Below, in pieces: positions 43,199-50,308 of a DNA stretch of 64,000 nt. A program made the position numbers and the translations under genes. This DNA comes from Bradyrhizobium sp. in8p8 (GTDB taxonomy: Bacteria > Pseudomonadota > Alphaproteobacteria > Rhizobiales > Xanthobacteraceae). Under the pieces are notes generated by a model. The model worked only from the letters and a program-made list of their open reading frames with translations. It was not told where the DNA came from and did not search any database. Within the stretch, counting starts at the first letter, position 1. Each line of letters opens with the position of its first letter. Where the stretch lies: the NCBI RefSeq assembly GCF_000426845.1, contig NZ_AUGD01000021.1:1-64000 (forward strand). The letters run 5' to 3'.

Positions 43199-43681
43199 AT
43201 GCTCGCCATTGGGCTTGTTCTCAACACACTCGGCATTGGTTTGTTCTGCTGGGCGATCTTCGCGCTCGCAGTGTGTGCCCTGCCATTTTTCGTCGCACTG
43301 AGTATCGGGATGACTGCGTTTCAGAGCGGTGCCGGCGTTGTTGCGGCGCTGCTTGTCGGAACGGCCAGTGGAGCGCTGACGCTTGTCCTCGGTCAGGTCG
43401 CCCTCGCTGTCACTCAGTCCTTGACCTTGCGCATCGCGATCGCGACCGCATTCGCCATTCCCGCCGCGTTTGCCGGCTATCATGTGGTGTTCGCCCTGTC
43501 CCAGATCGGCGTGCCTTCGCTGGCTTGGCGTGAAGTCTTGGCTTGCCTGGGCGCGATTTGCGTTGGCGGCACGGCGTGGACGCGCTTGACCATTTTTGCG
43601 GAGACCCGCCCGCTCGGGCCGGCTGGGGTGGTGCAGAATCCGTCTCGACCAATGCTTACGGCCGCTAGGGGCGAGGGATGA
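43199..43681 (+). CDS. Small multi-pass membrane protein
   Basis: 160 residues with four hydrophobic segments (MLAIGLVLNTLGIGLFCWAI, FALAVCALPFFVALSIGMTA, GVVAALLVGTASGALTLVLG, RIAIATAFAIPAAFAGYHVV). It resembles small hypothetical membrane proteins found beside DUF2493/DUF736 genes on such elements, without a named family. The ATG at 43199 is chosen; the frame is open from 43139. The upstream region has ggtggtgg / ccaccacc complementary stretches before the ATG. Confidence 0.7.
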   Translation: MLAIGLVLNTLGIGLFCWAIFALAVCALPFFVALSIGMTAFQSGAGVVAALLVGTASGALTLVLGQVALAVTQSLTLRIAIATAFAIPAAFAGYHVVFALSQIGVPSLAWREVLACLGAICVGGTAWTRLTIFAETRPLGPAGVVQNPSRPMLTAARGEG

Positions 43682-44233
43682 CCGTTCACAACCTTTGTCG
43701 TCGGACAGGTTTGCGTAGATCGGCGCGTTGAACGAGGGACAATCGGGCCCTGAGCGGGAGGGGGCAGTCCCCCTCGGAGTGCCCCGACCAAGCCGCGGCC
43801 ATTCGGCCCGGCTCACTCAGCTACGGCGGAGCAGCGTTATCTCGATCATCCCTTCGGAGACGATGCCGCCCTTTGCAGCCGATCGTTTCTCTTTCCGCGC
43901 CGAATCGTTCTGACCTCTTGTTCAGCACTACCGAGATAAGCCAGGTCTTCTCCCGAGCTTGCGGTTCAGCACGCGGACGCACGTGGCCTCGTTGATGGCT
44001 TGATCTGGCCGAAGACCGGCTTCGCCTCGATCGTCTGAGCCGCAACGCCGTTGCTGCGACTTTCTTCCCCTGGGCTTACGCCCATTCCTCGCGAGACAAG
44101 AAAGTCGCCACAACGGCGTCCTCCGCTGCGCTCCGGCCCTTGGAAAGCGGGTGCGTCGCCGATCGTCCCCGGCCTCCAGATCGCCATCGAGGCGGCGGTG
44201 GTCGCGGGCTCGAAACACAACAGGAGAAGTGAA
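43682..44233. promoter_or_regulatory. Long leader of second DUF736 gene
   Basis: No gene in 550 bp. The last 280 bases contain blocks shared with the other DUF736 leader (gaccggcttcgcctcg..tcgtct, gccgatcgtccccgg) and a perfect 11-bp inverted repeat GCGACTTTCTT (44056-44066) with AAGAAAGTCGC (44098-44108), flanked by GCCGTTG (44047) and CAACGGC (44111-44117). Confidence 0.62.
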
Positions 44234-44554
44234 ATGGCTAACATCGGTTCTTTCAAGAAGGTCGGCAACGATTTCCAGGGCGAGATCATCACCCTGAGCT
44301 TGCAGGCCAAAGGCGTCCGCATCGTCGCCGAACCCAACCGCTCCAACGACAACGCTCCCAGCCACCGCGTCTATGTCGGCCGGGCCGAGATCGGGGCCGC
44401 ATGGTCGAAGCGCTCCGAAGAGGGCCGCGACTACCTCTCGCTCAAGCTCGACGATCCCTCGTTCACCGCACCGATCTACGCGAACCTGTTCGACGACGAA
44501 GGCGGCGAAGGCTACACCCTGCTCTGGTCGCGGCCGCGCAAGAACGGCGAGTGA
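44234..44554 (+). CDS. DUF736 family protein, second copy
   Basis: 106 residues: MANIGSFKKVGNDFQGEIIT, LSLQAKGVRIVAEPNRSNDN, VYVGRAEIGAAWSKRS, YLSLKLDDPSFTAPIYANLF. It is clearly homologous to the copy at 16966-17283, but diverged over its first half. The start follows AGGAGAAG. Two intact homologues plus one broken one in the same window suggest that parts of two related elements have been combined. Confidence 0.92.
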   Translation: MANIGSFKKVGNDFQGEIITLSLQAKGVRIVAEPNRSNDNAPSHRVYVGRAEIGAAWSKRSEEGRDYLSLKLDDPSFTAPIYANLFDDEGGEGYTLLWSRPRKNGE

Positions 44555-44570
44555 GACTGAGCTTTGCCAA

Positions 44571-44600
44571 GCCCCGCCCGATCCGTTCGGGCGGGGCTTT
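44571..44600 (+). terminator. Rho-independent terminator after DUF736
   Basis: Perfect 11-bp stem GCCCCGCCCGA (44571-44581) with TCGGGCGGGGC (44587-44597), then TTT. Confidence 0.85.
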
Positions 44601-44847
44601 CGCTTGTTCAGGCTTGGTAGACCCGCGAAGCACCGCGTCGACGCCGCGATACACGCTCGTCCAACAATCGCGTCAGCTATCGGGCGGAGTGCGAATTCCT
44701 CTCCTTCCGGCTCATGCCGCAGGAGGGCATCAATTGCTTCCCGCTAAAAGACACTTGCATCGCCCAACCTGCTAACCCGAATCAGAGCACGGTCGCGTTC
44801 GCCTGCGGGCTCGTCTGGTCGCCGGCCGGCCAGCAAGGGCACGAGAG

Positions 44848-45102
44848 CTACTTTTCGGCGCAGGAGGAATGTCGCCCCTTTCGGCCCTCAGGCGTGGGAC
44901 GCTTCAGCAGATCTGATGCTTCGACGCCAAGAACTTTGGCTAGCCTGTCCACGACGTCAATCCCTGCCGAATACACGCTTCGTTCGAGCGAGCTGATATA
45001 GGTACGGTCGATTTCCGCGCGATGGGCCAGTTCCTCCTGCGACAAGCGACGCGCTCGTCGAAGCTTTCTCAAGTTCAGCGCCAGTACCTCTCGGATGTTC
45101 AT
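44848..45102 (-). CDS. Small XRE-family regulator
   Basis: 84 residues: MNIREVLALNLRKLRRARRL, SQEELAHRAEIDRTYISSLE, RSVYSAGIDVVDRLAKVLGV, EASDLLKRP. The helix-turn-helix fills almost the whole protein; QEELAHRAEIDRTYISSLERS is a typical controller-type recognition motif. Start at 45102; the frame upstream has no family features. Direct repeats GAGTATTC lie 24 bp upstream in the divergent promoter and are a candidate self-operator. It faces the small regulator gene at 45314. Confidence 0.9.
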   Translation of the reverse strand: MNIREVLALNLRKLRRARRLSQEELAHRAEIDRTYISSLERSVYSAGIDVVDRLAKVLGVEASDLLKRPTPEGRKGRHSSCAEK

Positions 45103-45125
45103 GACCGAGAGGGCAGCGCCTTGAA

Positions 45126-45148
45126 GAGTATTCCTCCACGGAGTATTC
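45126..45148. promoter_or_regulatory. Candidate XRE operator
   Basis: GAGTATTC at 45126-45133 is repeated at 45141-45148, a 15-bp period, between the divergent XRE gene and the next gene. Controller proteins of this size often bind such pairs. Confidence 0.55.
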
Positions 45149-45313
45149 TCTACAATCGTTCGGGTGGACCTTGGGGGCGCGCCATTCGAACAATTATTTA
45201 ATCTCTGAAGCGCACAAATTCTGTAGACCGCTCGGGCTAATGAGTACGAAGATGGCTCAAGTGCAGCTAGCATTCGCCCAATCGAAGCTTCTAGACCAAT
45301 AGGAGTTTCAGCA

Positions 45314-45595
45314 GTGCCGCCGCTTGATCCCGTGGTTTCCGATTTGGCGCCCAACGAGCCGGCGCTGACGCCGTATGACGAGCAACACGCCGTCACGTAT
45401 ATGCGCCTTCTCGATGCCGACGCAGATAACGCCGACTGGCGCGAAGTCGCGCGTCTCGTTTTGAACATGGATCCTGATCTTGAGCCGGCTCGCGCTCGCC
45501 GCGCTTTCGAGAGTCATCTAGCTCGTGCAAAATGGGTGACGAGCCAAGGCTATCGTCATTTGCTCCGCCGTGGATGGCCGAGAAATGAAAAATGA
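45314..45595 (+). CDS. Small DUF2285-associated putative DNA-binding protein
   Basis: 93 residues: PALTPYDEQHAVTYMRLLDA, DADNADWREVARLVLNMDPD, ARRAFESHLARAKWVTSQGY, RHLLRRG. The GTG at 45314 has AGGAG 9 bases upstream. I recognise the family as a conserved small gene of alphaproteobacterial mobile elements, often annotated DUF2285 or DNA-binding, but the function is unknown. It is complete. Confidence 0.75.
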   Translation: MPPLDPVVSDLAPNEPALTPYDEQHAVTYMRLLDADADNADWREVARLVLNMDPDLEPARARRAFESHLARAKWVTSQGYRHLLRRGWPRNEK

Positions 45596-45743
45596 AGGCC
45601 GTTTGAAACAAACATGACGACTTGTTGACATCCGATTGCAAAATCAAATCGCGCTATTGGGCGAGCGAATGAGTGCAACTAGAAATGGTCACAATTGTCG
45701 TGTTGCAATCCCTCATCGTTAGAGCGGTGGGGACAACAGCACG

Positions 45744-45926
45744 ATGTCAGGGTTTGATTGGAGATCACGGGAAGCCTACGCAAACATGGAGAAGGCTGAA
45801 GCCGTGGACGTGGCCTGGGAGTGGCTCCGACGTAATGGTGACTACGAAAGAGATTATCGCGCCCTAAAGGGGAGCGGAATAAACGACCGCCTCCGGCAGC
45901 AATGGGGGCTGTCTTTTCGCAGCTGA
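45744..45926 (+). CDS. DUF6499 N-terminal part (split regulator)
   Basis: 60 residues: MSGFDWRSREAYANMEKAEA, VDVAWEWLRRNGDYERDYRA, LRQQWGLSFRS. This is the transcriptional-regulator-like N-terminal domain that precedes DUF2285. It ends at TGA 45924-45926, but the continuing sequence in the +1 frame (FAADPKKSFDRQAIFWAPEA) fits the expected continuation. The two halves may be one gene broken by one base at the T4 run of TCTTTTCGC, or joined by frameshifting. Confidence 0.75.
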   Translation: MSGFDWRSREAYANMEKAEAVDVAWEWLRRNGDYERDYRALKGSGINDRLRQQWGLSFRS

Positions 45927-45984
45927 TCCGAAAAAATCTTTCGACAGACAAGCAATCTTCTGGGCGCCTGAGGCCCTGCCGGCC

Positions 45985-46506
45985 GTGTTACAGATCCGCG
46001 GGGCTGACGCTTCGGTGGTCGCCAGGCCGCATGCTCTTTCGCTCGACAGACTTGCGGCTGGCGAGGTTCGCCGCGCCTCAGACGGATGGCACGCCGTCGT
46101 GCCGCTTGGAGGCGCGATTCATCGCCTGTGGCTACCGGAACTGCCGGCCAGCGGCGCATCAATTGCCGTCGAATTGCGGCTCGACGCCGATTTCGACATT
46201 CGCTTGCAGGCGGCGCATCGGTTCTGGTCGGCTCTCGAGGAGCGCCCCATCGGGCCTTCTGTTCCCCCGCTATCTTTGCAGCGTCGGCAGCGGCTTACGC
46301 TTGCCATACGTGCGCTGGATGGATGGACGCAAGGAAATAGCTATCGCGAGATCGCGGAGGGCTTGTTTGGCAAATATAGGATTCCCAGCCGCGCCTGGAA
46401 AACCCATGATCTGCGCAGCCGGACCATCCGCCTGGTTCAAACCGGCCTGGCTCTGATGCGGGGCGGCTATCGCGCATTGCTGCGCGACAGTCGCAAAGAA
46501 CGCTAA
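45985..46506 (+). CDS. DUF2285 C-terminal part (split regulator)
   Basis: 173 residues from GTG 45985, but family-like sequence extends upstream without a stop to at least 45913. The domain includes LPELPASGASIAVELRLDAD, RRQRLTLAIRALDGWTQGNS and YREIAEGLFGKYRIPSRAWK, TRTIRLVQTGLALMRGGYRALL-like ends. It belongs with the DUF6499 half just upstream. The C-terminal helical repeats look intact. The family is believed to regulate transfer genes on similar elements. Confidence 0.75.
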   Translation: MLQIRGADASVVARPHALSLDRLAAGEVRRASDGWHAVVPLGGAIHRLWLPELPASGASIAVELRLDADFDIRLQAAHRFWSALEERPIGPSVPPLSLQRRQRLTLAIRALDGWTQGNSYREIAEGLFGKYRIPSRAWKTHDLRSRTIRLVQTGLALMRGGYRALLRDSRKER

Positions 46507-46655
46507 AGGCGCGTCTCGCTCTCCTTCAATCCTCGGGGTATCGAAATCGACCCCTCGCATCTTCGGCATCCCCCTGCGCCCCTCTACTCCGCGATCATGA
46601 CCGTCGACGCGCGGCCGAACTCGTCCGCGCTCCACACGATCTCGGAGCCTCTCAA

Positions 46656-46934
46656 ATGCCCGACCCGAACGCCGGCTTACCGCCGCGATACCTGCGCACG
46701 CCGGAAGCCGCGCGCTTTCTGGGTTTATCCGGCCGCACGCTGGAAAAGCACCGCACCTACGGTACTGGCCCAACCTATCGAAAGCTCGGCGGTCGCGTCG
46801 TCTATGCCGTCGATGATCTCAAGGCATGGGTCGACCGCGGCGCCAAGACGTCAACCAGCGATCCCGGCATCGGCACCGTCTCACCGGCCAAACGGCAAAG
46901 GCCCATTCCTTATGCGGGCAAGGAGCGGCGCTGA
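46656..46934 (+). CDS. AlpA/excisionase-like helix-turn-helix protein
   Basis: 92 residues: PPRYLRTPEAARFLGLSGRT, LEKHRTYGTGPTYRKLGGRV, VYAVDDLKAWVDRG. This is the MerR-like winged helix of HTH_17/AlpA excisionase proteins. It ends 2 bases before repA and shares its region in the same operon. On related elements this gene always precedes repA; it may regulate replication or excision. Confidence 0.88.
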   Translation: MPDPNAGLPPRYLRTPEAARFLGLSGRTLEKHRTYGTGPTYRKLGGRVVYAVDDLKAWVDRGAKTSTSDPGIGTVSPAKRQRPIPYAGKERR

Positions 46935-46936
46935 CC

Positions 46937-47839
46937 ATGTCGGACAGCAAGTCGTCTGCGCATCAGCGGCGCCATTCGGAGCGCGATCAACTCGATCTGT
47001 TTCGCACTCTCCCCGGAGATCTGGCCCCGCGCGACGCGCAGGACCTGATGGCCTATCCGTTCTTTTCGCTCGCTAAATCGAAGCGGATCGCCCCCATCGA
47101 CTTTCGCGCAGGCACCATCTCGATCCGCGTCGAGGCCGTGCCGGAACACGGCATGGCGACGATCTGGGACGCCGACGTCCTGATTTGGGCCGCCTCGCAG
47201 ATTGTCGAAGCCCGCGATGCCGGCCTGAAGACGTCCCGGCTGATGGCCGCCACGCCATACGAAATCCTGACCTTTGTCGGCCGCGGTACGAGTGTGCGCG
47301 ACTACGACCGCCTCAAGGCAGCACTCGACCGGCTGCAATCGACCACGGTAATGACGTCCATTCGTCAACCGACGGAGCGCCGGCGGCATCGCTTCTCCTG
47401 GATCAATGAATGGAAAGAGACGGCTGACATGCACGGCCACGCCAGAGGACTCGAACTGATTCTACCGGATTGGTTCTACTCCGGCGTCTTGAACGAAGCG
47501 CTCGTGCTGACAATCGACCGCGCCTATTTCGATCTGACCGGCGGACTCGAGCGCTGGCTCTATCGTCTTGTGCGCAAGCATGGCGGTCGTCAGGCAGGCG
47601 GTTGGAGCTTCGATTTCGTGCACCTCCACGCCAAATCCGGCAGCTTGTCGCCGCTCAAACATTTTGCGTACGACCTGCGCCAGATCGTCCACCGCCAGAC
47701 GCTGCCAGGCTACCAGCTTGTCATCACGCATGACCTGAATGGCGCGGAGCGGCTGAACTTCGCGCCAGTCCTGGTCGATTCTTTTGCCGAGCGACTGCGC
47801 AAGCGCGGGCTCGTTCCTCGTCCGGGGGACAACCTGTGA
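46937..47839 (+). CDS. repA: Replication initiator RepA
   Basis: A 300-residue plasmid-type initiator: QLDLFRTLPGDLAPRDAQDL, MAYPFFSLAKSKRIAPIDFR, GLKTSRLMAATPYEILTFVG, RGTSVRDYDRLKAALDRLQS, LTIDRAYFDLTGGLERWLYR. These match the RepA proteins of alphaproteobacterial elements. ATG 46937 follows the HTH stop. Three iteron-like repeats begin 4 bases after its stop codon, a suitable binding site. Confidence 0.92.
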   Translation: MSDSKSSAHQRRHSERDQLDLFRTLPGDLAPRDAQDLMAYPFFSLAKSKRIAPIDFRAGTISIRVEAVPEHGMATIWDADVLIWAASQIVEARDAGLKTSRLMAATPYEILTFVGRGTSVRDYDRLKAALDRLQSTTVMTSIRQPTERRRHRFSWINEWKETADMHGHARGLELILPDWFYSGVLNEALVLTIDRAYFDLTGGLERWLYRLVRKHGGRQAGGWSFDFVHLHAKSGSLSPLKHFAYDLRQIVHRQTLPGYQLVITHDLNGAERLNFAPVLVDSFAERLRKRGLVPRPGDNL

Positions 47840-47842
47840 ATT

Positions 47843-47909
47843 TTCTCGTGCTATCGGGGACCAACATTCTCGTGCCATCGGGGACCCGATCCTCGTGCCA
47901 TCGGGGACC
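47843..47909 (+). repeat. Iteron-like origin of replication
   Basis: Three near-identical 20-bp repeats TTCTCGTGCYATCGGGGACC start at 47843, 47867 and 47890 (spacing 24 and 23 bp), directly behind repA. Repeats one turn-multiple apart next to the initiator gene are typical of iteron origins. Confidence 0.82.
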
Positions 47910-48179
47910 GGAATCGCCAATAACGCCCTGCCGCGCAAGGCCTTCCCGCTCTCGTAACCCTACTAACCTGGAATCCTCCGGAGTCTTTCTAACGGACCCT
48001 GACAATCGAACGGCGATTGCGAAGGGGACGATAGCGAAGCGCGCCGCCACCTGGCGATCGCCAATGCCACCACTCGCCGATCGTCAGCATGATCTCGCTG
48101 CCACGTTCCGGCCGATACCAAAACTTTGTGGCGAACTCTACACCCGCCGCGGTACCCCTCAGCAGCATGGAGCCCCAAG
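47910..48179. other. Non-coding stretch where parA usually lies
   Basis: About 270 bp between the iterons and DUF2840, with an inverted repeat caatcg/cgattg near 48003-48020. Related elements carry a parA partition ATPase here; I see no ATPase motif in any frame. Confidence 0.6.
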
Positions 48180-48644
48180 GTGAACGACCTCACGACTGTT
48201 GAGCTCTTGTGGCTCCAGAAGCGGATAGAAAACCGGATCCGGTTCGGCCGTCCGGTATCAGAAAAGATCGTTGACCGTCACCGCCGCGTCCTCTCGTTCG
48301 CGCCCGGCAGCATTTTCGCGTTCGTGCGCTGGACATCCAATGACTTCGGAACTGTCTTGTCGCGCATCGATATCCTGCGCGCGGTGCGGACCGGGCAGCG
48401 TTACTCGACCGTGCCCTGGATCAATCCTGGCGGCGACAGTCTGCTACGATTGTCAGGTTGGCCGAGAGTCGAACGCGCACTGCAATTGATCGATACGGTG
48501 GAGGCGCTCGGCATCCATCCCTCCGACGTGGCCCCCGACTATTGGCATCACGTCCACAACCGTCTCTCGGTCAACGAGGCGCCGCGGATCTACACCCGTT
48601 CCCGCCACCAGGCATGGCTGCATCGGCGGAGGGTTGCGCCATGA
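48180..48644 (+). CDS. DUF2840 protein
   Basis: 154 residues from GTG 48180: NDLTTVELLWLQKRIENRIR, FGRPVSEKIVDRHRRVLSFA, WTSNDFGTVLSRIDILRAVR, PWINPGGDSLLRLSGWPRVE. Conserved between repA/parA and the peptidase gene on Tn4371-like elements, function unknown. Its stop overlaps the next start in ATGA. The upstream-extended frame to 48126 lacks family features. Confidence 0.87.
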   Translation: MNDLTTVELLWLQKRIENRIRFGRPVSEKIVDRHRRVLSFAPGSIFAFVRWTSNDFGTVLSRIDILRAVRTGQRYSTVPWINPGGDSLLRLSGWPRVERALQLIDTVEALGIHPSDVAPDYWHHVHNRLSVNEAPRIYTRSRHQAWLHRRRVAP

Positions 48645-49150
48645 AGAGTCGGCTGAAGCTCCTTCTTGTGACGTCTGCGACGGCAGCTCTTGTGCTGTTC
48701 TCGATCCAGGCCAAGTCGCCGCTCTACATCTGGAATGCCTCGCAGAGCGTACCGATTGGTCTCTATCGTGTGCGGCCTGCGGAACGATTGGTCGTCACCG
48801 AACTCGTCGTGGTTCGACCCCCCGAGCCGCTGGCGAGCTTCCTGGATCTGAACGGCTATCTGCCCGTTGGTGTTCCCATGCTCAAGCGCGTCCTGGCGCT
48901 CCCGGGACAAACCATCTGCCGAACCGGCTTCACAGTGACCGTCGACAGCATCGAGGTGGGCGAGGCCCGCGAGCGCGACGGCCGCGGACGCCCGTTGCCG
49001 GTCTGGCGCGGATGCCGCGTGGTCGCCGCCGATGAAATCTTTCTCATGAACTGGCAGTCCCCGGACTCGTTCGATGGCCGCTACTTCGGTCCCGTGCCGG
49101 CATCCGCGGTCATTGGACATGCACTTCCCGTGTGGACGAAGGAGGAATGA
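48641..49150 (+). CDS. traF: S26 signal peptidase-like TraF
   Basis: 169 residues with a membrane anchor at the start (LLLVTSATAALVLFSIQAKS) and an S26 peptidase domain: ASQSVPIGLYRV carries the catalytic Ser, and MLKRVLALPGQTIC the general-base Lys. The late segment DEIFLMNWQSPDSFDGRYFG matches the family box. TraF cyclises or trims the conjugative pilin TrbC. It overlaps DUF2840 by 4 bases and the next gene by 4, so the three are coupled. Confidence 0.9.
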   Translation: MKSRLKLLLVTSATAALVLFSIQAKSPLYIWNASQSVPIGLYRVRPAERLVVTELVVVRPPEPLASFLDLNGYLPVGVPMLKRVLALPGQTICRTGFTVTVDSIEVGEARERDGRGRPLPVWRGCRVVAADEIFLMNWQSPDSFDGRYFGPVPASAVIGHALPVWTKEE

Positions 49151-50061
49151 GTTTGTTCTTAATTGTACATCGGTCAGCCATTCCTCCGCTCGGCCGGTCG
49201 CGGCGTCAATCTTCCATCCCGGCCGCTTCTGTGAAAACCATGGGGCTCGGCGGGGGGCGACGACGTTGGCTACATCGCCATAAGGGCACGTTAACCCAGC
49301 CAACCCCTAGCACGACCGCTTGCCTACAGACGATCAGCGCCGTTTCATGCGTTATAGCAATATTGCTGACGATCGTACTGCCAATGCAGACAATTGATGC
49401 TGCTGAATTGGAGAAGTCAGTCGCACCGTCACACAGCATCTCGAAGGCCGCTACCTATGCGGCATTCGTCACGGAAGCGTTCCATCAGTTTGCGATCCCG
49501 GAGCATTGGATCCGCACCGTCATCGAGGTCGAGAGTGGCTGGAACACGCGCGCAGTATCACCCCGAGGCGCACTCGGTCTGATGCAAATCATGCCGGACA
49601 CCTGGGTCGAACTGAGCGTCCGTTACCAGCTCGGTATCGATCCCTTTGATCCGCGCGACAACATCTTGGCAGGTACCGCGTACCTTCGAGAGATGCTCGA
49701 CCGCTTCGGATTGGAGGGGTTCCTTGCGGCTTACAATGCAGGGCCGCGCCGCTACTTGGAGCACTTGACCACAGGCAAGCCGCTTCCGGAGGAAACACAG
49801 ACCTACGTCGCGAAACTCGCACCGCTAATTCGCGATGAACAACGCGAGCGCGGCACCACGGCCGTCAAACGATTTGCTTCTTGGCAGGAGGGACCGCTCT
49901 TTGTCGAGCGGTCCCGCGCACCTTCCTTTGACGCCCGATTTGCGCCGCCCGCGAACATCCTGCCTTCCTCCAGGGTCTCGTCCACGACGAATGCATCCAT
50001 GCTGGTCCCGCGCGAGGCGGGTCTGTTTGTGCAGAGAGCTAGTGAGGCGCGATTCCGATGA
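49147..50061 (+). CDS. Lytic transglycosylase of the transfer system
   Basis: 304 residues. A membrane segment near residues 54-80 (ISAVSCVIAILLTIVLPMQT) precedes an SLT-type domain with the catalytic Glu in VIEVESGWNTRAVSPRGALG and LMQIMPDTWVELSVRYQLGI, then AYNAGPRRYLEHLTTGKPLP. It opens peptidoglycan for the transfer channel (VirB1/TrbN role). GGAGGA precedes the ATG at 49147, which overlaps the traF stop. Confidence 0.92.
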   Translation: MSLFLIVHRSAIPPLGRSRRQSSIPAASVKTMGLGGGRRRWLHRHKGTLTQPTPSTTACLQTISAVSCVIAILLTIVLPMQTIDAAELEKSVAPSHSISKAATYAAFVTEAFHQFAIPEHWIRTVIEVESGWNTRAVSPRGALGLMQIMPDTWVELSVRYQLGIDPFDPRDNILAGTAYLREMLDRFGLEGFLAAYNAGPRRYLEHLTTGKPLPEETQTYVAKLAPLIRDEQRERGTTAVKRFASWQEGPLFVERSRAPSFDARFAPPANILPSSRVSSTTNASMLVPREAGLFVQRASEARFR

Positions 50062-50308
50062 GTGCAATCGCATGCGGTCGAAGGCAGTCGCAAGTTTTCG
50101 CGCATTGGAGAATGGAAGGGAGAGCGCAGGGGTTAGCCGACCGGAGATGGCAAGGGAAAAGGCCGGCCGTCGGTTCGGCCTATGTGGTTGGTTGGGTTCG
50201 AGGATTTGGTCATGCTGCCGATGCATCCTGCCGGCGCTTTTGGCGATTCATCGAACGAAATCAACGCTTCTCGCGCCAGACGTCTACGAAAGAGCAAGGT
50301 TTTTGGCC
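50062..50308. other. Putative oriT with IncP-type nick site
   Basis: The 247 bp upstream of the relaxase gene contain CATCCTGC at 50224-50231, which fits the IncP/Ti nick consensus YATCCTG^Y with cleavage after G50230. No long inverted repeat next to it was identified. The position matches oriT on related elements. Confidence 0.5.

Noticed and set aside
47840..48180. parA gene or remnant
   Set aside because: No Walker A (KGGVGKT-like) or other ATPase motif in any frame.
47836..48183. 115-codon frame across the iterons
   Set aside because: The repeated SGTNILVPSGT is a translation of iteron DNA; it overlaps the origin and has no family features.
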